Below, piece after piece: positions 45,159 through 56,134 of a DNA stretch of 64,000 bases. The notes under the pieces are model-generated. The model worked only from the letters and a program-made list of their open reading frames with translations, was not told the DNA's origin and made no database searches. The DNA is taken from NCBI RefSeq assembly GCF_002288925.2, contig NW_022098037.1, positions 7,312,901 to 7,376,900 on the forward strand, in the 5' to 3' direction. Numbering within the stretch: the stretch's first letter is position 1; each line of letters begins with the position of its first letter. Origin of the DNA: Delphinapterus leucas (lineage: Eukaryota > Chordata > Mammalia > Artiodactyla > Monodontidae). The position numbers and the translations under genes are program-made.

Positions 45159-48100
45159 CTATTTCTGACTTACTTCACTCTGTATGACAGTATGTAGGTC
45201 CATGCACCTCACTACAAATAACTCAGTTTCGTTTCTTTTTATGGCTGAGTAATATTCCATTGTATATATGTGCCACATCTTTATCCATTCATCTTTCGAT
45301 GGACACTTAGATTGCTTCCATGTCCTGGCTATTGTAAACAGTGCTGCAATGAACATTGTGGTACATGTCTCTTTTTGAATTATGGTTTTCTCAGGGTATA
45401 TGCCCAGTAGTGGGATTGTTGGGTTGTATGGTAGTTCAATTTTTACTTTTTAAGGAACCTCCATACTGTTCTCTATAGTGGCTGTATCAATTTACATTCC
45501 CACCAACAGTGCAAGAGGGTTCCCTTTTCTCCACACCCTCTCCAGCATTTATTGTTTCTAGATTTTTTGATGATGGCCATTCTGACTGATGTGAGGTGAT
45601 ACCTCATTGTAGTTTTGATTTGAATTTCTCTAATGATTAGTGATGTTGAGCATTCTTTCATGAGTTCATTGGCAATCTGTATATCTTCTTTAGAGAAATG
45701 TCTATTTAGGTCTTCTGCCCATTTTTGGATTGGGTTGTTTGTCTTTTTCATATTGAGCTTCATGAGCTGCTTGTAAATTTTGGAGATAAATCCTTTGTCG
45801 GTTGCTTCATTTGAAAATATTTTCTCCCATTCTGAGGGTTGTCTTTTTGTCTAGTTTATGGTTTCCTTTGCCGTGCAAAAGCTTTTAAGTTTCTTTAGGT
45901 CCCATTTGTTTATTTTTGTTTAATTTCCATTTTTCTAGGAGGTGGATCAAAAAGGATCTTGCTGTGATTTATGTCATAGAGTGTTCTGCCTATGTTTTCC
46001 TCTAAGAGTTTGATAGTGTCTTGCCTTACATTTAGGTCTTTAATCCATTTTGAGTTTATTTTTGTGTATGGTGTTAGGGAGTGTTCTAATTTCATTCTTT
46101 TACATGTAGCTGTCCAGTTTTCCCAGCACCACTTATTGAAGAGGCTGCCTTTTCTCCATCATATCTCCTTGCCTCCTTTATCAAAAATAAGGTGACCACA
46201 TGTGCGTGCATTTATCTCTGGGCTGTCTATCCTGTTCCACTGATCTATATTTCTGTTTTTGTGCAAGTACCAGACTGTCTTGATTACTGTAGCTTTGTAG
46301 TATAGTCAGAAGTCAGGGAGCCTGATTCCTCTAACTCCGTTTTTCATTCTCAACATTGCTTTGGCTATTCGGGGTCTTTTGTGTTTCCATACAAATTGTG
46401 AAATTTTTTGTTCTAGTTCTGTGAAAAATGCCCTTGGTAGTTTCATAGGGATTGCATTGAATCTGTAGATTGCCTTGCGTAGTATAGTCATTTTCACAAT
46501 GCTGATACTTCCAATCTAAGAACATGGTATATCTCTCCATCTGTTTGTATCATCTTTAATTTCTTTCATCAGTGTCTTATAGTTTTCTGCATACAGCTCT
46601 TTGGTCTCCTTAGGTAGGTTTATTGCTAGGTATTTTATTCATTTTGCTGCAATGGTAAATGGGAGCGTTTCCTTAATTTCTCTTTCAGTTTTTTCATCAT
46701 TAGTGGATAGGAATGCAAGAGATTTCTGTGCATTAATTTTGTATCCTGCTACTTTACCAAATTCATTGATTAGCTCTAGTAGTTTTCTGGTAGAGTCTTT
46801 AGGATCCTCTATGTATAGTATCATGTTATCTGAAAACAGTGACAGCTTTACTTGTTCTTTTCCAATTTGGATTCCTTTTATTTCTTTTTCTTCTCTGATT
46901 GCTGTGGCTAAAACTTCCAAAACTATGTTGAATAAGAGTGGTGAGAGTGGACAACATTGTTCCTGGTCTTGCTCCTGGTCTTAGGGGAAATTATTTCAGT
47001 TTTCCACCATTGAGAACGATGTTGGCTTTTGGTTTGTCATATATGGCCTTTATTATGTTGAGGTGTTCCCTCTATGCCTACTTTCTGGAGGGTTTTTCTC
47101 ATAAATGGGTGTTGAATTTTGTCAAAAACTTTTTCTGCATCTATTGAGATGATCATATGGTTTTTATCCTTCAATTTGTTAATATGGTGTATCACATTGA
47201 TTGATTTGCGTATATTGAAGAATCCTTGCATTCCTGAGATAAACCCCACTTGCTCAGAGTGTGTGATCCATTTAATGTGCTGTTGGATTCTGTTTGCTAG
47301 TATTTTGTTGAGGATTTTTACATCTATGTTCATCAGTGATATTGGCCTGTAGTTTTCTTTCTTCGTGACATCTTTGTCTGGCTTTGGTATCAGGGTGATG
47401 GTGGCCTCATAGAATGAGTTTGGGACTCTTCCTCCCTCTGCTATATTTTGGAAGACTTTGAGAAGGGTTGGTGTTAGCTCTTTAAATGTTTGATAGAATT
47501 TGCCTGCGAAGCCATCTGGTCCTGGGCTTTTGTTTATTGGAAGATTTTTAATCAGAGTCTCAATTTCAGTTCCTGTGATTGGTCTGTTTATATTTTCTGT
47601 TTCTTCCTGGTTCAGTCTCAGAAGGTGGTGCTTTTCTAAGAATTTCTCCATTTCTTCCAGGTTGTCCATTTTATTGGCATATAGTTGCTTGTAGTAATCT
47701 CTCATGATCCTTTGTATTTCTGCAGTGTCAGTTGTTACGTCTCCTTTTTTATTTTTTATTCTATTGATTTTAGTCTTCTCCCTTTTTCTCTTGATGAGTC
47801 TGGCTAATGGTGTATCAATTTTGTTTAGCTTCTCAAAGAACCAGCTTTTAGTTTTACTGATCTTTGCTATTGTTTCCTTCATTTCTTTTTCATTTATTTC
47901 TGATCTGATCTTTATGATTTCTTTCCTTCTGCTAACTTTGGGGTTTTTTTGTTCTTCTTTCTCTAATTGCTTTAGGTGTAAGGTTAGGCTGTTTATTTGA
48001 GATGTTTCTTGTTTCTTGAGGTAGGATTTTATTGCTATAAACTTCCCTCATAGAACTGCTTTTGTTGCATTCCATAGCTTTTGGGTTGTCATGTTTTCAT

Positions 48101-49163
48101 TGTCATTTGTTTCTAGGTATTTTTTGATTTCCTCTTTGTTTTCTTCAATGATCTCTTGGGTTTTAAGTAGTGTATTGTTTATCCTCCATATGTTTGTATT
48201 TTTTACGGATTTTTTCCTGTAATTGATATCTAGTATCATAGAGTGGTGGTCGGAAAAGATACTTGATATGATTTCAATTTTCTTAAATTTACTAAGGCTT
48301 GATTTGTGACCCAATATATATTCTATCCTGGAGAATGTTCCATGAGCACTTGAGAAGAAAGTGTATTCTGTTGTTTTTGGATGGAATGTCCTATAAATAT
48401 CAATTAAGTCCATCTTGTTTAATGTGTCATTTAAAGCTTGTGTTTCTTTATGTATTTTCATTTTGGATGATCTGTGCATTGGTGAAAGTGGGGTGTTAAA
48501 GTCCCCTACTATCAATATGTTACTGTCGATTTCCCCTTTTATGGTTGTTAGCTTTTGCCTTATGTATTTGTTTTTGTTTTTGCGGTACGCGGGTCCCTCA
48601 CTGTTGTGGCCTCTCCCATTGTGGAGCACAGGCTCCGGATGCGCAGGCTCCGGATGTGCAGGCTCAGCAGCCATGGCTCATGGGCCCAGCCCCTCCACGG
48701 CATGTGGGATCTTCCCGGACTGGGGCACGAACGCATTTCCCCTGCCTTGGCAGGCGGACTCTCAACCACTGCGCCACCAGGGAAGCCCTTGCCTTATGTA
48801 TTGATGTGCTCCTATGTTGGGTGCATAAATATTTACAATTGTTATATCTTCTTGGATTGATCCGTTGATCATTATGTAGTGTCCTTCTACGTCTCTTTTA
48901 ATAGTCTTTAGTTTAAAGTCTATTTTGTCTGATATGAGAATTGCTACTCCAGTTTTCTTTTGATTTCCATTTGCATGGAATATTTTTTTTCCATCCCCTT
49001 ACTTTCCGTCTGTATGTGTCCCTAGGTCTGAAGTGGGTCTCTTATAGAAAGCATATATAGGGGTCTTGTTTTTGTATCCATTCAGCCAGTCTATGTCTTT
49101 TGGTGGAGCATTTAATCCATTTACATTTAAGGTAATTATCAATGTGTATGTTCCTTTTACCAT
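45159..49163 (-). pseudogene. L1 ORF2 (endonuclease-reverse transcriptase), disrupted
   Basis: ORF2p of L1 combines an APE-type endonuclease, a reverse transcriptase and a Cys-rich C terminus that drive target-primed insertion. An ATG at 49161-49163 opens MVKGTYTLIITLNVNGLNAP, the usual ORF2 start. The endonuclease region includes GVAILISDK and IVNIYAPN, then (after the SINE) ILIVGDFNTPL and SDHHSMILDI. The RT core follows at 47037-47882 ([49 protein letters not shown]). The catalytic box expected as FADD reads FSDN (46820-46870). The C terminus is split into frames at 45910-46095, 45473-45763 and 45159-45356 (MEYYSAIKRNE). Frameshifts, stops and the SINE make it inactive. Confidence 0.93.
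48569..48788 (-). mobile_element. CHR-type SINE, short subtype, inside L1 ORF2
   Basis: T/G-rich tail, GCGGTACGCGGGTCCCTCAC, an internal repeat of 'caggctccggatg', reversed head GCGCCACCAGGGAAGCCC. The TSD TTGCCTTATGTATT is at 48555-48568 and 48789-48802. It interrupts the endonuclease domain of the host L1. Because it lies in the same orientation as the L1 it adds SINE-coded residues to the reverse reading frame 48048-48674. Confidence 0.96.
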
Positions 49164-49355
49164 TTTCTTAATTGTTTTGGGTTTGTTATTGTTGGCCTTT
49201 TCCTTTTCTTGTGTTTCTTGCCCAGAGAAATTCCTTTAGCCTTTGTTCTAAAGCTGGTTTGGTGGTGCTGAATTCTCTTAGCTTTTTCTTGTTGTAAAGG
49301 TTTTAGTTTCTCCATCGTATCTGAATGAGATCCTAGCTGGGTAGAGTAATCTTGG

Positions 49356-50110
49356 TTATAGGTTTTTCCCTTTCATCACTTTAAATGTGTCCTGCCACTC
49401 CCTTCTGGCTTGCAGAGTTTCTGTTGAAAGATCAGCTGTTAACTTTATGGGGATTCCATTGTATGTTATTTGTTGTTTTTCCCTTGCTGCTTTTAATATT
49501 TTTTCTTTGTATTTAATTATTAACAGTTTGATTAGTATGTGTCTTGGCATGTTTCTCTTTGGATTTATCCTGTATGGGGCTCTCTGTGCTTCCTGGACTT
49601 GATTAACTATTTCCTTTCCCATATTAGGGAACTTTTAAACTATAATCTCTTCAAATATTTTCTCAGACCCTTTCTTTTCCTCTTCTTCTTCTGGAACCCC
49701 TATAATTTGAATGTTGGTGTGTTAAATGTTGTCCCAGAGGTCTCTGAGACTGTCCACAATTATTTTCATTCTTTTTTCTTTATTCTGCTCTGCGGTAGTT
49801 ATTTCCACTGTTTTATCTTCCAGGTCCCTTATCCGTTCTTCTGCATCAGTTATTCTGCTATTCATTCCTTCTACAGAATTTTTAATTTCATTTATTGTGT
49901 TGTTCATCTTTGTTTGCTCTTTAGTTCTTCTAGGTCCTTGTTAAACGTTTCTTGTATTTTCTCCATTCTATTTCCAAGATTTTGGATCATCTTTACTATC
50001 ATTATTCTGAATTCTTTTTCAGGTAGACTGCCTATTTCCTCTTCATTTGTTTGGTCTGGTGGTTTTTTACCTTGCTGTTTCATCTGCTGTGTGTTTCTCT
50101 GTCTTCTCAT
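49356..50110 (-). pseudogene. L1 ORF1 (RNA-binding coiled-coil protein), disrupted
   Basis: ORF1p is the RNA chaperone that packages L1 RNA. From 50110 the reverse strand reads MRRQRNTQQMKQQGKK and a charged helix-rich N terminus (EEIGSLPEKEFRIMIVKMI), breaks, resumes in another frame at 49907 with a coiled-coil segment (MNSRITDAEERIRDLED), breaks again, and resumes at 49622 with the C-terminal domain (PRHILIKLL, YNGIPIKLTADLS, ARREW). The three frames cover the family's usual order of coiled coil, RRM and C-terminal domain, but at least two frameshifts or stops prevent a full protein. It lies about 190 bp upstream of ORF2, a normal L1 spacing. Confidence 0.93.
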
Positions 50111-52130
50111 TTTGCTTAACTTACTGTGTTTGCGGTCTCCTTTTCTCAGGCTGCAGGTTCATAGTCCCTGTTGTTTTTGGTGTCTGCCCCCAGTGGGTAA
50201 GGTTGGTTCAGTGGGTTGTGTAGGCTTCCTGGTGGAGGGCACAGGTGCCTGTGTTCTGGTGGATGAGGCTGGATCTTGCCTTTCTGGTGTGCAGGACTGC
50301 GTCCAGTGGTGTGTTTTTGTTTGTCTGTGACCTTATGATTTTAGGCAGCCTCTCTGCTAATGAATGGGTTTGTGTTCCTGTCTTGCTAGCTGTTTGGCAT
50401 AGGGTGTGCAGCACTGGAGATTGCTGGTCGTTGAGTGCAGCTTGTTCTTAGCATTGAGATGGAGATCTCTTTGAGAGCTTTCGCCATTTAATATTACATG
50501 GAGCTGGGAGGTCTCTGGTGGACCAATGTCCTGAACTCGGCTCTTCCACCTCAGAGGCACAGACCTGACACCCGGCCAGAGCACCAAGACCCTGTCAGCC
50601 ACATAGCTCAGAAGAAAAAAAGAAATAAAGAAAGAAAAAAATAAAATAAAAAAGTTATTAAAATAAAAAATTATCAAAAATAAAAAAATTAAAAAGTAAT
50701 AAAAAGAAAGAAAGCAACCAAACCACAAACCAAATCCACCAATGATAACAAGCACTAAAAACTATACTTAAAAAAAAAAGTAAACCCCCCCCAAAAACGG
50801 ACAGACAGAACCCTAGGACAAATGGTAAAAGCCAAGCTATATAGACAAAATCACACAAAGAAGCACACACACACACACTCACAAAAAGAGTAAAAGGAAA
50901 AATATATATATCGTTGCTCCCAAAGTCCACCACCTCAATTTTGGGATGATTCATTGTCTATTCAGGTATTCCACAGACGCAGGTACATCAAGATGATTGT
51001 GGAGATTTAATCCGCTGCTCCTGAGGCTGCTGGGAGAGATTTCCCTTTCTCTTTGTTCGCACAGCTCCTGGGGTTCATCTTTGGATTTGGCCCCGCCTCT
51101 GTGTGTAGGTCGCCTTAGGGCGTCTGTTCTTCGCTCAGACAGGACGGGGTTAATGTCGCAGCTGATTAGGGGGCTCTGGCTCACTCAGGTCGCGGCGGGG
51201 GGGCGGGGCCGTGGCACGGGGGAGAGATGGGATCAGAATGCAGGGTGAACCTTCAGCGGCAGAGGCCGGTGTACGTTGCTACAGCCTGAGGCACGCCGTG
51301 TGCCCTCCCGGGGAAGTTGTCCCTGGATCACAGGACCCTGGCAGTAGCGGGCTGCACAGGCTCCCTGGAGGGGAGGTGTGGACTGTGACCTGTGCTTGCA
51401 CACAGGCTTCTTGGTGGCTGCAGCAGCAGCCTTAGTGTCTCACGCCCGTCTCTGGGGTCCGCGCTGATAGCCGCGGCTCGCGCCCGTCTCTGGAGCTCGT
51501 TTAGGCGGTGCTCTGAATCCCCTCTCCTTGCGCACCCCGGAACAAGGGTCTCTCGCCTCTTAGGCAGGTCCAGACCTTTTTGCTGATTCCCTCCCATCTA
51601 GCCGTGGCGCACTAGCCCGTTCAAGCTGTGTTCATGCAGCCAACCCCAGTCCTCTCCCTGGGATCCGAGGGAAGCCTGAGCCTCAGCTCCCAGTCCCCGC
51701 CCGCCGGGCAGACAAGCCTCTCAGGCTGGTGAGTGCCGGTTGGCACCGATCCTCTGTGTGGGAATCTCTCTGCTTTGCCCTCCGCACCCCTGTTGCTGTG
51801 GTCTCCTCCGTGGCTCCGAAGCTTCCCCCCTCCGCCACCCGCCGTCTCCACCCGCGAAGGAGCTTCTAGTGTGTGGAAACCTTGCCTCCTTCACAGCTCC
51901 CTCCCAGAGGTGCAGGTCCCGTCCCTATTCTTTTGTCTCTGTTTTTTCTTTATTCTTTTGCCCTATGGGGTACGTGGGGAGTTTCTTGCCTTTTGGGAGG
52001 TCTGGGTTCTTCTTCCAGCGTTTAGTAGGTGTTCTGTAGGAGTTGTTCCACATGTAGATGTATTTCTCATGTATTTGCGGAAAGGAAGGTGATCTCCACA
52101 TCTTACTCTTCCGCCATCTTGAAGGTTTCA
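50111..52130 (-). promoter_or_regulatory. L1 5' UTR with internal promoter region
   Basis: A 2.0-kb 5' UTR. Its outer 1.1 kb (about 51000-52130) is GC- and CpG-rich in an otherwise AT-rich window, as expected for an L1 internal RNA polymerase II promoter. Next to ORF1 there is an A-rich, T-poor tract on the + strand (50608-50910) with a short (CA)n near 50862-50880. Long antisense frames in this stretch (for example 50357-50755 and 51733-52092) follow base composition and do not look like genes. Activity cannot be judged from sequence alone. Confidence 0.8.
52111..52121 (-). promoter_or_regulatory. YY1-like site at the L1 5' end
   Basis: Reverse-strand CAAGATGGCGG lies 10 bp inside the 5' end of the L1. 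It matches the YY1 core (CAAGATGGC) that in human L1 lies near +13 and sets the transcription start. The close position supports this being a true, untruncated 5' end. Confidence 0.8.
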
Positions 52131-53440
52131 CCCCTCTGGTGAATTTTTCACTTCAGTTGTGCGTTTCAAGGCCAGAATTTCCATTTGGTTATTTAAAATG
52201 ATTTCTATCTCCTTACTGATATTTTCTTTTGGATGTGACATTGTTATACCTTTCTTTACTTTTTAAATCATAAAGTCTGTTAGTTATTAGAAAATGTTTA
52301 TAATGGCTACTTTGAGGATTTTTTCTGTTAAATTTGACTTCTGTTTTTTCTCACAGGCAGTTTCTGTTACCTACTTCTTTTTTCAGTGCATGAGTCATTC
52401 TTTCCTGTTTCTTTGCTTGTCTCATAATTTTGTTGTTAGAAACTGGACATTTTAGATAATATATTGTAACAATTCTGGTCCTCACCCTTCAGAACTTATT
52501 ATTATTTGCTTGTTTACTTATTTATTGACTGACTATATTATTTTAGTGAAATATGTCTCTCTTTCTGCAGTATGGAGCCGCTGATGTTGCTCCTAAAGGG
52601 ATACAACTTGGGTATGCCCACAGTCACCCTGGGAAGACTGGATTTGGCAGTGCTATTTTGGTCTGTATCTTTCCTTGGTCATACCCAGCTGTTAAACTCC
52701 ACCAATTGCTGGCTGATTACTCTATTTCAACAGTGCCTTGGGACATAGATTGCTCTAAAAACTGACCCAATAACATTTGGGCTCCAAAGGATAGTTCCTG
52801 AGGTCAGTGTTTGAGATATGTTCTGACCCCAGGAAGGTTCCTTCCAGCTGTCTGTTTTCCTATTTCTTTCTAGCAAACCATCCAACTTACATTTTAGCCT
52901 ATATCTCCAATGAATCTATCAGTTTCCTTCCAATTGCTTTTTATCACACCTCAATTGTCTTTGAGAGTGCCTTTAGCCTTGAACTTCTCCATGCTCTGTT
53001 GGAAATGAAGTCAATTCCTTTGGGAACAAATTCTGAGTCCTCTGTTTTATAGCTTGATTTTCTCTCTGGGCAGAATCTCTGAGCCACAGCTCTAGTGCTG
53101 GGGATGGGGACAGTGGCACACCTCTCTACGTGACACTCCCACTTTAGGAGCTGAGCTCTTGGTGGAGAGGAGGCAACAGCCCCAGTTCTCCTTGGCTTTC
53201 CTCTCCTTGTGTTGGGACCTCCATATCATGAGCCAGGGAAAGGGCAACTGGGGCCCCAATAGTCTCAGTGGCACAAAGGTAGAACCTCCATTCCATGAGT
53301 GGGGGCTGGGTAGAAGAAAAGAGCCCCCATCTCAACCATATTTCAGAAGAGGTGGCAGATCTTCCAGCTTCAAGGAGACACATCTAATTTCTGGCATCAG
53401 AGTCAAGGCAGAGTAGGCATGACTGGTCTATAAATGAGTT

Positions 53441-54289
53441 AGCATTCTGGATAGTTCTTAGACTCAGGAAGTGGGATTCCCCAGAGGACAGCTACTAAAC
53501 TTTCTGATAATCTGAGTAGATAGATCTTAGTGTTACACTGAAGCTTCTTTCTAAGATGATTAAGACTGTTCTACACTCTCTTCCATTAAGTACCTCTCTT
53601 TTAGTAATTACTAATAGATTATTGTTCACATCTCAAACAGGACAAAACCAGTTATAAAAGGTTGCTTGTTCTCTTTGATTTCCATAACTTCTTACCCGCT
53701 TGCTACTAGAATTCTCATATCCTAATTTGGAAGACTTGTTGATATGCATAGCTCTTTACCTATTTTCTAGTGTATTCCACTCTTTTATTTCTTATGGATT
53801 CTGATTGCCTTACAATGAATTCCCTTGTCCCACTAGCTTGTATCACTGTGGAGTTCAGAAATGTCAGCCCCTAGAGCTCTACCCATCTATCTCTATTCCC
53901 AGTTTAATTATGCTACAGAGAATGGTAGCACTATCTGATTGGGGAGGGAGTGAAACATCCCAGGCTGTCTTATACATCAACTCTGAATCAACCAAGGCCA
54001 GCCAAGTCAAACTTTAAAGGTAAAAACCTGGACTGGATAGATTGTTTTGTTATATATTTTTGTCTATATGCCTCTGCAAATTGTGTATAGGTTTTATCTG
54101 CCATTTGGCTGGTAGACTTTTTTATAGGATTCAGATCATAGATGAACACTACTTGTTTCCAGGACTATTGAAATTTTACCTTACTCAATGGGTTTTAATT
54201 AGTGTTTCTATAGTAGGAGAAGGAGGTGAAAAAGAGAGATTGCTAGCTTTCTACCATAACTATAAGGTTTAGATTTGGATACTCTTCTA
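53441..54289. other. Unassigned non-coding sequence
   Basis: Frames at 53805-54017 and 54042-54272 are 70-76 codons, without resemblance to known proteins. No named repeat. Confidence 0.35.
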
Positions 54290-54630
54290 TTGCAGAGATC
54301 GTAATGTTCCTCCAAATTTCCCAATAGTCTTATAGTTGGGTTGAGTCATATAACCAATTATGGACAATGGGCAATGGGTAAAAAGGACCTGTGTTTTAGA
54401 TGAAGCTTAGAAGAACCCACAGCTCTCTTTTTCTTTGCTCTGTTGACCAAGAAGGCCATTAGATCTCCATTATACTGGATCCCTGGAACAGACACCCTGT
54501 TGACCCAAGTGATTGGAGCTCCCTGACAAGTAGTGTGAGCCACAATGAACCTTTTTTTTTTTACAAGCTAATGAAACTTCTGGGGTGGTTTGTTACTACA
54601 GTTGCTTATCTAGATTAGTGTGTCTTCTTT
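54290..54630 (+). repeat. Old LTR, MaLR-like, forward (tentative)
   Basis: 'gtgagccacaatgaaccttt', 'acaagctaatgaaacttctg' and 'gggtggtttgttactacagt' follow the 3' end of an ancient MLT1-like LTR; the 5' part ('gttgggttgagtcatataac') fits loosely. Confidence 0.5.
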
Positions 54631-55255
54631 CTATATACCTAAACTCAGATTCCATCAAAAAGTTGATGGCAAAATAAAAATCTCTCCAGATTACTTGGTA
54701 GTTTTACAAAGTTGAGTATATTGTATATCTTTATTAGTTGAAAAAATGAATAGAGATGGCAGAGAGGTTATTCTTAGTAGGACAGGATAGTGGATTTTGC
54801 ACATGTCCTGTGCTGTATATTAGCCTTGCTTTTTAATGAATACAATAGTGAGGTAAGTATCTTTATCAGTGTTTATTCTCCAGTTTAAGAGGGGCCTCTT
54901 GATTTAAAATGATAGGGCTCTTCTGCTTGAAATATTTCAGTGAGTGATTCCTTTTTACTTGACATCTCCCTGTTATGTTAGGTTTAGTCAATGTGTGATG
55001 AGAGATTGTATAGATAATCACAGGTATTAACCAAAGTCTTTACTCCTCCCTCCATTTTTTTCATTTGTTTTATTCTGTATTAGCACCTCAACCTCTCAGA
55101 AGATTGTAAGGGGAAAGAAAAGAAATGGAACTCTTTTCTTATATACTATATTCCTTTTTCATATATACTTTTCCTATATTATTTCCTATAATAACTCTGA
55201 TCTTAAAAGGGTACCTCAGGATGTTGTTTCATCTATGTAAGAGTTTTGGGAGTGT
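54631..55255. other. Unassigned AT-rich sequence
   Basis: A 29-bp AG...GTAAGT segment near 54825-54853 lacks a pyrimidine tract and is not called an exon. Confidence 0.4.
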
Positions 55256-55257
55256 GT

Positions 55258-55367
55258 ACACGCACGTGCGTGCCTGTGTGTGTGTGTGTGTAAGAGATAG
55301 AGAGAGGGAGGCAGGGAGGGTGGGAGCGAGGGAGGGAGGGTGGGAGGGAGGGAGAGAGGGAAAGGGA

Positions 55368-55406
<39 letters not shown>

Positions 55407-55437
55407 TGAGAGAGAGAGAGAGGGAGGAGAGAGATTG
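55258..55437. repeat. Compound (GT)n / (GGGA)n / (GA)n low-complexity tract
   Basis: A short (GT)n run (55276-55291) is followed by about 145 bp that is nearly pure purine on the + strand: GGGAGG/GGGTGGGAG units to about 55355, then (GA)n to 55430. It is open as an Arg/Glu-rich frame (55125-55409), which is an artefact. It has mirror-symmetric polypurine character and several G-triplets. Confidence 0.95.
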
Positions 55438-56015
55438 GGAATTTAAAATGGATTTTTACAAGGTATTCACATTTTCTGATTCTAGAAATTTTGGGTTGCC
55501 TCTATATACACCAAGAGTTGTGGTCCTTTACTAACTGAAAATATCCTCCATAATAACAAAAAAATCTTTACTTTCAAGTGGTATAGTGACTGTGCTAATT
55601 TAATAATAAGATTATTTGAAGATGTTGGCAATTAGAGAAATCCCTTTGCTGAGAAAAATTAAACATGTATGTTTTACACCTGTGGCAAATAAAGTACAAT
55701 TATTGTTTGCCTTTGAACTTAATCAAAATAAGCTTTAAATTTATTAGGCATATGATTATTTTTCTAAAATATAAGAGATCATTCTTTTCAGTATGTGGTT
55801 TAAATCATGAAAGCATGGTTGTTTCTCAGCAATTCCTTCAAAACTTGGGGCTTCTGTGTTTAGAGGAATCCTAGAGGCCAATCCAGGGGTTGAAGTATGG
55901 ACAATACCTCTATCAATTCAAGTTTCTTCTTATTTAGTAAGAGATGTTTTCTGAGATGGAAGAGATTGGGTAGATTCTGTGTTATAGAGATGAATATAAA
56001 ATTCTATTTTTTTAC
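55438..56015. other. Unassigned AT-rich sequence
   Basis: No coding signal or repeat recognised; a 69-codon frame at 55665-55874 has no resemblance to known proteins. Confidence 0.4.
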
Positions 56016-56033
56016 CTAAAAAACTCTATGGGA

Positions 56034-56073
56034 CCAATTATACTCCAGTAAAAATTTAAATAACAACAACAAC
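56034..56073 (+). mobile_element. Ultra-short (40 bp) L1 3'-end insertion with TSD
   Basis: CCAATTATACTCCAGTAAAA followed by ATTTAAATAACAACAACAAC matches the last bases of the L1 3' UTR (in the full-length copy the reverse of 44772-44800 gives CAATTATACTCCAATAAAAA). The tail is (AAC)n-like. The TSD AAAACTCTATGGGA is at 56020-56033 and 56074-56087, 14 of 14 matching. Confidence 0.85.
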
Positions 56074-56134
56074 AAAACTCTATGGGAAAAGTTTGAGGAG
56101 ACTCAGTGAAAGGTATAAAATGGACTTAAATGGA

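Larger units (their letters stand above)
44758..52130 (-). mobile_element. Nearly full-length L1 retrotransposon with perfect TSD
   Basis: A 7.37-kb L1 (about 7.14 kb without the nested SINE and its extra TSD copy) in reverse orientation. The TSD CCCCTCTGGTGA is at 44746-44757 and 52131-52142. From its 5' end (52130) it has a 2.0-kb 5' UTR, ORF1, ORF2, 3' UTR (to 44758) and an A-tail seen as a T run on the + strand. Both ORFs carry frameshifts or stops, so it is not autonomous. The 3' UTR contains the same terminal motif as the other L1 pieces in the window. Full length and an exact TSD imply it is much younger than the LINE it landed in, while the internal CHR SINE dates it before that SINE. 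Confidence 0.95.
44060..53440 (-). repeat. HAL1/L1 remnant, reverse, split by a full-length L1
   Basis: Two flanks of one older LINE: 44060-44757 ('ggtgggtctgctagcaacaa', 'tttcatcatttttactatca', 'ttcagccactgttttttgaa', 'gaccttttcag', 'tgctgattccctcttcttcc') and 52131-53440 ('tttttcacttcagttgtgcg', 'aaggccagaatttccatttg', 'gtttctttgcttgtctcata', 'agaaactggacattttagat'). They read on across the insertion in the antisense ORF1/5' order of HAL1-type elements. The part beyond 52600 is less certain. Confidence 0.6.

Noticed and set aside
49539..50330. 263-codon + strand open frame
   Set aside because: It is exactly antisense to the L1 ORF1 region. Hydrophobic, Phe/Leu/Ser-rich content is what antisense A-rich coding sequence gives.
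55125..55409. 94-codon frame ending in Arg/Glu repeats
   Set aside because: Second half is the (GGGA)/(GA) tract; no gene support.
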